A DNA stretch of 64,000 nt from Prunus persica (lineage: Eukaryota > Streptophyta > Magnoliopsida > Rosales > Rosaceae): the NCBI RefSeq assembly GCF_000346465.2, contig NC_034010.1:9292520-9356519 (forward strand), written 5' to 3'. Position 1 is the first letter of the stretch; each line of letters opens with the position of its first letter. The position numbers and the translations under genes were made by a program. Positions 56,840 to 64,000 of this stretch are shown piece by piece. Below the pieces are notes generated by a model that ran no database searches, was not told the DNA's origin, and saw only the letters and a program-made list of their open reading frames with translations.

Positions 56840-58109
56840 ACTGGACCTAATGTAGATCGACGAGGATCCTAGCTGGCAAGAACCCATCATTGACTACCTA
56901 GTGAATGAAAACTTGCCCGAGGACAAGTCCGAAGCCAGGAAAATCAAGCAGAAGGCTGCAAGATATTACATGAAAGGCGACACGCTTATTCGTAGATCAT
57001 ACTACGGGCCTCATCTCACTTGCATCAAATACCCTCAAACGCTCGAGGTTCTCTGCAAAATACACGACGGCGAATGTGGAAATCACGCTGGAGGCAGGTT
57101 GCTTGCTCAGAAGGCTCTCAGTATCGGCTATTTCTGGCCTACCATGCGAAAAGACTCCACGGAGTATGCTCGAAGATGTGATCGATGCCAACGGTACAAG
57201 CCGATCCCTGGCTTGCCAGCTGAGGAATACCATCCGCAGAACAGTCCATGGCCGTTCATGCAGTGGGCCATTGACTTGGTGGGACCTATGCCGACAGCAC
57301 CTGCCAATAAGGAGATGATGATCGTTGCCACTGATTACTTCACCAAATGGATCGAGGCCGAGGCTTTATCTTCTACCAAGGAAGCTGACGTTGAACGGTT
57401 CATCTGGAAGAACATCATTTGCATATTCGGTTGCCCGCAATCGATAGTTACTGACAATGGTACACAGTTCGTGGGCAGGCAGATCACTGCATTCCTTGCA
57501 AAGTATGGCATCATGCAACACCTGTCAACTCCCAGATACCCGCAAGGCAATGGCCAAGCAGAGGCATCCAACAAGATTGTGCTGGACTGCCTAAAGAAAA
57601 GACTGGAAGGCGCAGAAGGAAAATGGGTCGACTAGCTGCCAGGAGTTCTATGGGCTTATCGCACAACCAAAAGGAGATCGACCGGAGAGACACCGTTTTC
57701 CTTGGCCTATGGGACGGAGGCAATCATTCCCCCACACATCACAGTCCCTTCCATAAGCATTGAGGTGGGCAGTCTTGACCAAAACTGCAGGCAGATGAGA
57801 ATCAACCTTGACCTGCTCGAAGAAGAACGAGAAAAGGCCATTGTTCGAGTTGCCACCTACCAGCAGTAGTTGACATCCTACTACAATAAGAAGGCCAAGA
57901 TCAGACAGTTTCTCCCTGGAGACCTTGTGCTCAGAAAAAATTTCATCACATCACCGAGGCAAGGGTCAAAGAAGATGAAGCCAAATTGGGAAGGCCCCTA
58001 CATGATCAGCCGATCTGGAGGCAGAGGAAGTTACACCTTCGACACTCTAGAAGGGAAGGAAATTCCAAGACAATGGAATGCCCACCACCTTCGGAGATAC
58101 TATCCGTGA
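56840..58109 (+). pseudogene. Gypsy integrase
   Basis: In frame 0 after a shift near 56800. The zinc finger is H-D-G-E-C-G-N-H and C-D-R-C-Q. The core triad is D in WAIDLVGP, D in VTDNGTQF and E in GNGQAEA. Stops at 57633-57635 (TAG, where a Trp is expected before L-P-G-V-L-W) and 57867-57869 interrupt the C-terminal part. The C-terminus (57870-58109) shows G-D-L-V-L-R and W-E-G-P-Y and ends R-R-Y-Y-P. No chromodomain, consistent with the Tat branch. Confidence 0.9.
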
Positions 58110-58317
58110 AGCTCTTCGCTTACTAGCTCGACTCCTAGCAGACGACAAGCCTCCCGTACTTCAATTGAAAACAAACTGCTTCAATGTTGCCTATGTTGTT
58201 AATTTCCTTAATTCAATAAAGCGATGTATTCACACCAACATCAATACAAGAGCAAGCTTTTCAATGAAGTACTTTTTCGAGCATTATGTCCCACAAACAT
58301 ATACATGCAGGCAATAA

Positions 58318-58905
58318 GCCTTACCTCCATTGCAGACAAGCTGCTCCCCGGAGCACAAACTCAATGGAGTCTTTTTCAAGCACTATGTCCCCGACATACG
58401 CACACAAGCGACAAGCCTTACCTCCATTACAAGCAAGCTGCTCCCCGGAGCACAAACTCAATGGAGTCGTTTTCAAGCGCTATGTCCCCAACATACGCAC
58501 ACAGGCGACAAGCCTTACCTCCATTGCAGACAAGCTGCTCCCCGGAGCACAAACTCAATGGAGTCTTTTTCAAGCGCTATGTCCCTGACATACGCACACA
58601 GGCGACAAGCCTTACCTCCATTGCAGACAAGCTGCTCCTCAGTGCACAAACTCAATGGAGTCTTTTTCAAGCGCTATGTCCCTGACATACGCACACAGGC
58701 GACAAGCCTTACCTCCATTGCAGACAAGCTGCTCCTCGGAGCACAAACTCAATGGAGTCCTTTTCAAGCGTTATGTCCCCGACATGCACACACAGGCGAC
58801 GAGCCTTATCTCCATTGCAGGCAAGCTACTTCACAAGTACAAACTCAATGGAGTCTCTTTCAAGTGCTATGTCTTCCAAGTGCTATGCCTCCGGACACAC
58901 ACTTA
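58318..58905 (+). repeat. Six tandem copies of a 97 bp unit after pol
   Basis: ttacctccat recurs at 58321, 58418, 58515, 58612, 58709 and (as ttatctccat) 58806, exactly 97 bp apart. Each unit holds gacaagctgctcc, aaactcaatggagtc and cgctatgtcc. 97 is not a multiple of three, so it is not coding. Tandem arrays in this 3' position are known in Tat/Ogre elements. Confidence 0.95.
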
Positions 58906-59086
58906 CAAGATATAATGAGAATTGAAGTTCGAAAGACAACTGAAAATTCCATAACAAAGCGGCCAATCAACCAAGTTCAACAAGAAGTAAGATGGTCAAC
59001 CAAAGACCACTTATTGAAAGAAAATAACAAAGTTCAAAAATAGCAAAAATGAACTACAACTACTAGGGAACTTCAGCAGGTGACCC

Positions 59087-61361
59087 TTAGCCGATCACAT
59101 CCTCAACTGCACTGGCAACAGCCTCATTCTGCAGAACTGGCATAACTTGCTCAACTGCCTCGGCTGCCTGCTCCTTCGCATCCGCCTTAGCCTCATCAGC
59201 TGATCCACCTTGGCGTTTGTCTTCCTCAATTGCAGCTTCATCTGCTATCTGCTCTTCAACTACTTCTGCATCCACAACATCCACCTGCTCACTCTGAGTG
59301 GGGGACAGGTCAAGACCAAACTGCTCACCGTCATCATCTTCGAAAGGCAGCAAGGAGAAGCACTATTCTGGCAATCCAGGTATCCCAGCTTGTACGCATT
59401 AGCAGCCATCTCTTGCTTGGATGCCTCCGTGGCTTCCACATGGGTATCAAACTTGACCAGCAGTTTGTCACGATCCTGGGCCAAAGCAGCATGCTTACGT
59501 TCGAGGCAGAAGTAGGCTTCCTTGCGTTCGAGCAAGTTTGCCATAAGAGACTTGAGTTCACCATCCTTTTGGCCAACAGAACTCTTGAGCACGGACATAC
59601 TCTCCTTCATCTCGGAAATCCTCGCATCATGGCGAATCCGCTCGTTCGAGAGCTTGTCAGTCAGGTCGGCATTCTTCTTCACCAGCTCGTCGAGCAGGGC
59701 AGAAGAGGGGGCAACATCACGCGATTCCACATGGCTCCAACAGCAAAAACCATTCCTTTTTGCAGGTGATACATGACAGCTTCTTCTTGCTTATCCAAGG
59801 GAAGGCTCGAGAAAGCACAAAGGTCACCAGCTCGATACACGTGATCAACTAGCTTAGCGCAAGCAGATGGACTTGACAGAAAGCCTGTTTTCAGCAAATC
59901 AGACACGGGCTCGCCCCCAGCAGAGCTATCACCAATTCCCGGACCGGCAGTTCGTGCAATTGGAGGACTCTTCGCTCGAGCAAACGACTCTTTAGCTCTT
60001 TTGGCTGCAACTTGCAACATTGAGTCAGCCTTGTGCTTAACTGTTCGTGGCCCCGCAGATGAGTCGTGGTTGCTAGGCAGAGGTACAGTCCTCTCAGCTT
60101 GATTCCCAGATCGGCACGGACGACCCAAACCTTGCTTCCTAGCGGCTTCCTTGCATGACAGATCACGGTTCTTAGGCAGTACGGGCAAAGACTTGAGCAG
60201 AATTTCCCGAACCTCCTGCATGCCGTTGGCCTTCTTGCTGTTCGCGCTGACGAGGAGTTTGATCCCGGCAGACGAGGCAGGAGCAACTCCCGTATGGGCC
60301 TTCTGAGCAGGCGAGACCTCCCTTGTAGAAGACTTGTTCGTGGCAAGAGAAGATCTGGGCTGCCTTCGCTGTGGAGACGTATCCACTGATCGTGAAACTG
60401 CAGCTTCATCTCGAGCAGAGCTACTGCACGCTTTCCCACCCTCGGTGGACTCGGTCGATGACTCCTCCCGCTCAACTGGCAAGTCACTTAGCTCCAAGCA
60501 GCGCGACTTCCACCTTTCAATATCTTCAGTAGGGGGCAGGCCACCGACTTCCTTCCGATGTTCGCTCAGCAGCCAGCGCCATTCATGAAACTTGGCGGGG
60601 ATGCTCAAAGCTTATCGAACCTTCGTCATGTCCGGGTCGAGAACGAGCTTCTTTCGGATGGCATCATCTGCAAGCATGAGACAAAAGTTAGTCAGACACA
60701 GTAAAGAATTCCATGGCAACAGTAGCAGATCAGAGGGATGCGACTTACCATCGCAGTAGGTGAGAGGAACGAGCGGACCGTCGCCAACCTCCCCTTCCCA
60801 TCTGCCTCTGACCTCCAGCACATCCTTGCTCCACACATGATCGCCCTGACTCAAACTGTCAAACAACTTGGGTTCGCGTGCACGAAGTTGGGCATATTTC
60901 TCGAAGCGTCTCACCTTGAAGAAGTAGAAGAACTCCTGCACGGTCAAATCCAGCTTGAAGAAGCAGCTCAAATTTTCAAAGCAGATGACCGCCCGATAAA
61001 CATTCGGAGTACACTGGCTCGGGGCACATTCCATGGCGCAGAACACCTCCCTGAAAAATTTCAACAGCGGAAACGTGAAACCCAGCGAGAAATAGAAGGG
61101 GCGGAACGTGATAATCCTGGTGCCTGGATTGTTCGGATCCACACGAGGTATACTGTCAGACGAGGGCTCTGCCAACTTGACGTGCACATCCTTGGGTATA
61201 GCGGAGTCGAAAAGGGCATGCCACTTTTTGAATTGGGCCTTTGTGGTGACACGGTGCAAATTGGCCACAAACTTCTCTTTGGGAACTTGAGAACCGCCCC
61301 ACAGGTACAAGGGCACTTGTGAGCTTGGTGATCGGCTCTTTCTTTCAGAAGACATGGTCAT
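59087..61361 (-). pseudogene. Antisense ORF: Transposase_28-like domain plus coiled coil, one intron
   Basis: ATG at 61361 (M-T-M-S-S-E-R-K), after a likely 5' UTR acceptor TTTTTTGCAG. Exon 1 runs to 60749 and contains F-P-L-L-K-F-F-R-E-V-F and A-P-S-Q-C-T-P-N-V-Y-R, the pattern of the domain called putative gypsy-type transposon (Transposase_28). The intron 60748-60668 (81 bp) has GTAAGT and TTGCAG ends. Exon 2 encodes a Ser/Pro/Lys-rich middle, a coiled coil (about 59730-59400) and an acidic Ala/Glu tail ending at 59087. Lesions: TAA near 60612, a frameshift near 59735 and another near 59350. Original function unknown. Confidence 0.8.
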
Positions 61362-61439
61362 TGAGCAGCTGCAAAAAAATAGCGAAGAGAATTGCGTTAA
61401 AATTCCTAGTTCATGAACAAAAAAAAAAAGCAGCAGCAA

Positions 61440-62270
61440 ACAAAAAAAAAAGAAAAGAAAAAGAATTCGAGCTATTTGGATCAGCCCAAGACGAAAGGAG
61501 GTAGCCCAGCAGCAGAAGTGGCCCAGCTCGCGCCTTCAGCCCAGCATGCGTCAGCCAGGCCCATCGACTCCGTCCAGCGCTCCTAGGCCCGTGCAGCACA
61601 CGAGGCCCGCTTCTTCCGCTTGGCCCGTTCACTTCCAACACAGGTACGCGCAGCCCGCACCCCATGTGAAGGCCCAGGTCGAGTCCACGTCAGGCCAAAG
61701 CCCAGCTCTGCCTCTCCTAGCGCGTGCCCACTTCGTGCACCAGGCCTGGAGCCTCTAGACCTCCATGCTCGAGCCCAAGGTGTGCAGCCTCAAGCCTGCC
61801 TGCCTCCCAACGTCTCCAGCTATGTTTCAAGGCATAGATATGCACCCCTTTCAGCCCCCTTCATCGGCTAGAAGGCATGATCCAAGCTGCCAAAAATCGG
61901 GACAAAGACACAAAAAAAAAAATATACAACCCAAGTCTAATTACCTTTGGTGTGCGGTGGAGACAAGAACTCACGAACAACGGGAAAATTTCTCCAAAGC
62001 TTACTCTTTCTCACTAATGAAATCGGAATGGATTTTGGATGTGAAGAATAAATTGGAGGAGCCCTACATTTATAAGGATAAAAATTCCTTGACCTACAAG
62101 GAATCGCAAACTCTTTCCAACTTGGGAGTTCATAAAATTGGCAAGTCAAAACACCTCCTCAACTCGGGAGGCCAAGTCCACGAAGGAAGCCCAGTTACAG
62201 CTGGACAGCCTAATGGATAATTTACATCTCCTACATGCCGCCACATGCCACGCAGAAGCTGGGGGGCATT
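61440..62270. other. 3' region of the Gypsy element; likely promoter of the antisense ORF
   Basis: GC-rich between 61500 and 61800, with no gene. On the minus strand a TATA-like TTATAAAT lies at 62068-62075, about 700 bp upstream of the antisense ATG. Two A/T runs at 61418-61460 fit an intron in the 5' UTR. The purine tract is at 62256-62270. Confidence 0.5.
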
Positions 62271-62923
62271 TGTGGGAACCTAATTAAATAAAAACCCTAG
62301 GTCAAATAATTCCTTCCATTTGGGGATTATTTGACCTAATTGGGAATTATTCAATTTAATTGGGGATTACGTAATTAAATAGAATATTACCTAATCGGGT
62401 CGAGAATTAATTTTATTCCTGCCCCAATTCTCAATTAAATGAGGAGTTACCTATTTAAGTTAGGAATTGATTTGATACCTACCCCAATTAGGGATTTGAT
62501 TTACCCTAATGAATCAAATCCCTAATTAATCAAATCAATTCCAAATCGGGGAGGAATAATTCCTTTCCATCTATGGAATTATTCCTCTGAAACCCTAGCC
62601 TCTGAGACCACTATAAAAGGATGGCCACACACAAAGGTTAAGGTACGCCTAAATTCCTACTAAAACTCTGCATAAATTATTTCTCAAAAACCCTAGCCAC
62701 CTCCTCTCTTTCTCTCTCTCACACAAGGCTCCGGCCACCACACACTGCTCCGGCCACCCGGTTTTTCTTGAATTACCCTACCTAACTTAGGCATCGGAGG
62801 GCCTTTGGCCAACACCCCCCAGGTGTGGTCCTTTTACTCTGATCTGTTTTGCAGGCAGAAAGAGAGGCGGAGAAGACGAAGGAATCTTGGGCGAATATTC
62901 TCGTGGGGAAATTTGCTCCCACA
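62271..62923 (+). repeat. Gypsy 3' LTR
   Basis: 653 bp. It is 44 bp longer than the 5' LTR because of three extra stretches (near 62519-62534, 62735-62753 and 62788-62797). The first two are duplications of neighbouring bases. Confidence 0.95.
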
Positions 62924-62928
62924 GTAAC

Positions 62929-63091
62929 CACAATGGATTGACTGCTTACCTTTAAGTTGAAATGGGAATCGGATGGCTGGGCCGTCCAGTTTTCATCTTG
63001 CTTGTGTGCAAATTTCAAGGCCTACTCCACGATGCACTGCATCTACATCTACTACTATGAGCAACCAGCATAAGAAGTTGATCAGAAGCAT
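62929..63091 (-). pseudogene. LRK10L-type receptor-like kinase, first exon start (separated part)
   Basis: ATG at 63091. A signal-peptide-like start (M-L-L-I-N-F-L-C-W-L-L-I-V-V) is followed by an in-frame TGA at codon 33, where this family normally has a Cys. Then comes D-G-P-A-I-R-F-P-F-Q-L-K-G in the same frame, which continues into H-C-G-Y across the GTAAC insertion site to 50943. The two parts are now 12 kb apart. Confidence 0.85.
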
Positions 63092-63564
63092 TATTTCTAA
63101 CAAAAAAATGTGTTAGCATTCCGCTCTCTTGCTAAATTACCTATTGATTGTGTACGACAGATACGGATATATAATATTTAGCATTAATATATATATATGA
63201 TTGAATTGATGTGTGGACTGGTTCAAATGCATTTACTGAATTTTTTTTTTCAACGAGGGATAGATGATTTGAATACTAAACCAACAGAAACGATAACCAC
63301 TAAACCAACAAGGGTTTAGTATTTAATTTCCGTAAGGATTAATATTTAATTTTCTCTGTTGGGGTGACTTTGCTTTTGGTTGACTGAACAGCTTATCGCT
63401 TGCCTTCAAGGGCCCAAAATCCAAATGGTCATTTCTAAAGTCCCTCCTTTCTTATCTGCCATAACCAGAAGTTTAGAACCTAAGTTGTCTAATTAATCTG
63501 TCCTCTTCCATAATTTTGATAAATTCCTATTGGATTGAATACCTTTTCCCTTCCTCCTAATATT
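63092..63564. other. 5' flank of the receptor kinase pseudogene
   Basis: AT-rich, with a TATATATATA run at 63189-63198. Nothing else seen. Confidence 0.5.
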
Positions 63565-64000
63565 CACTACTACAAAAAAGCAAAAAGACGACGGTAAATC
63601 ACCGTCGTGTATTCGGTTTTTCAATGGTCGTGGAATCCACCGTCATCTTTTCCCTCATAAACCACGACCCTAAATCACCGTCGTTGTTACAATATACAAC
63701 GTCTTCAACAAATACAAAACGACGTCTATGTACTGCAAAAAGATCTAAAAAAGCAGTCGAGGATGAGAATAGACGACCAACTCTCTAAACAAACCGTCGT
63801 TAAAAAGGAAAAATATGACACATATTAACAGAACATGGCACATACAACGACGAAAATTAAAATAAGACGCCGTTAAATATCATTTTCACGACAATAAAAA
63901 ATATGTCGTCTTTAAATACATTAGAAGACGACGTTATTGATACCTACTACGTCGCCTATATAAAAATAACCGTCGTAAAAAATATTTTCCACTTCGATTT
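63565..64000 (+). mobile_element. Left end of a CACTA (En/Spm-type) DNA transposon
   Basis: Starts CACTACTACAAAAAA at 63565 (orientation assigned arbitrarily), the standard CACTA terminal sequence. It is followed by at least a dozen short subterminal motifs of the form ACGACGGT or ACCGTCGT in both orientations (for example 63587, 63601, 63678, 63793, 63969). The other end and any transposase are outside the window. Confidence 0.9.

Larger units (their letters stand above)
50944..62923 (+). mobile_element. Tat-lineage Ty3/Gypsy retrotransposon with antisense ORF
   Basis: LTRs are 50944-51552 (609 bp) and 62271-62923 (653 bp), TGTGGGAACC to CTCCCACA, with TSD GTAAC (50939-50943 and 62924-62928). 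The site after the 5' LTR reads TTGGTGCTTTCATTGAGAG. A purine tract AAGCTGGGGGGCATT precedes the 3' LTR. Order: gag-protease, RT-RNase H, integrase without chromodomain (ends 58109), six 97 bp tandem repeats, antisense ORF (61361-59087), GC-rich 3' region. Several stops and frameshifts make it defective. The layout matches the Tat lineage. It lies inside exon 1 of the receptor kinase gene. Confidence 0.95.

Noticed and set aside
58224..59043. Long ORFs with repeated peptide pattern after the Gypsy pol
   Set aside because: They are products of the 97 bp tandem array read in all three frames; the period is not a multiple of three.
1..64000. tRNA, full-length rRNA, CRISPR or viral sequences
   Set aside because: None recognised on reading. 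The only rRNA-like sequence is the 5S-derived part of Cassandra, and the RT-bearing elements all fit LTR retrotransposons or a LINE rather than pararetroviruses.

Overview
This window looks like plant nuclear DNA from a woody eudicot, probably Rosaceae. The family-level guess is an inference from remembered retroelement families and low-copy gene sequence, not from a search. About 70% of the 64 kb is transposable elements, many nested. Only one apparently intact host gene is visible: a chloroplast SufC-type ABC ATPase (ABCI6-like, five exons, 28015-30287, + strand). Two host genes are broken: a conserved gene relic on the - strand (8765-10103) and an LRK10L-type receptor kinase on the - strand (49082-50943 plus 62929-63091), whose first exon is split by a 12 kb Gypsy element.

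Layout. 1-8692: degenerate minus-strand Ty1/Copia element, whose 5' LTR is split by a very young non-autonomous LTR element (3936-8595, LTRs identical by eye, TSD ATTAC). 8765-10103: exons of a decayed host gene. 10104-17800: decayed Tat-lineage Ty3/Gypsy element with pol on the - strand and an intron-containing antisense ORF (plant mobile domain plus coiled coil) on the + strand. A Cassandra TRIM carrying 5S rRNA-like LTRs (14442-15046) has jumped into that ORF. 17800-21183: AT-rich intergenic DNA with a 212 bp insertion that has an internal empty-site relative, and a 0.9 kb foldback element. 21184-27695: nearly complete Copia element (LTRs 409 bp, TSD TTATT) ending about 320 bp upstream of ABCI6. 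30288-35806: intergenic DNA with two MITE-like elements. 35807-48077: a 558 bp block repeated on both sides of a 5 kb LINE fragment. The right-hand block is itself split by a 6.1 kb non-autonomous relative of the 21184 Copia family (41568-47716) that carries an antisense coiled-coil ORF. 48078-48345: Copia relic. 49082-63091: the receptor-kinase pseudogene, split by the Gypsy element at 50944-62923 (LTRs 609/653 bp, TSD GTAAC, gag-pol on +, six 97 bp tandem repeats, then an antisense ORF with a Transposase_28-like domain and coiled coil). 63565-64000: left end of a CACTA DNA transposon running off the window.

The most notable theme is that three LTR elements (two Tat-type Gypsy and one Copia-derived non-autonomous element) each carry an ORF on the strand opposite to their own transcription. 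All three ORFs end in or contain a coiled coil, and at least two show plant introns and their own TATA-like sequence. A second theme is a set of short hairpins in the young non-autonomous element at 3936-8595 whose outer stem bases covary between copies.
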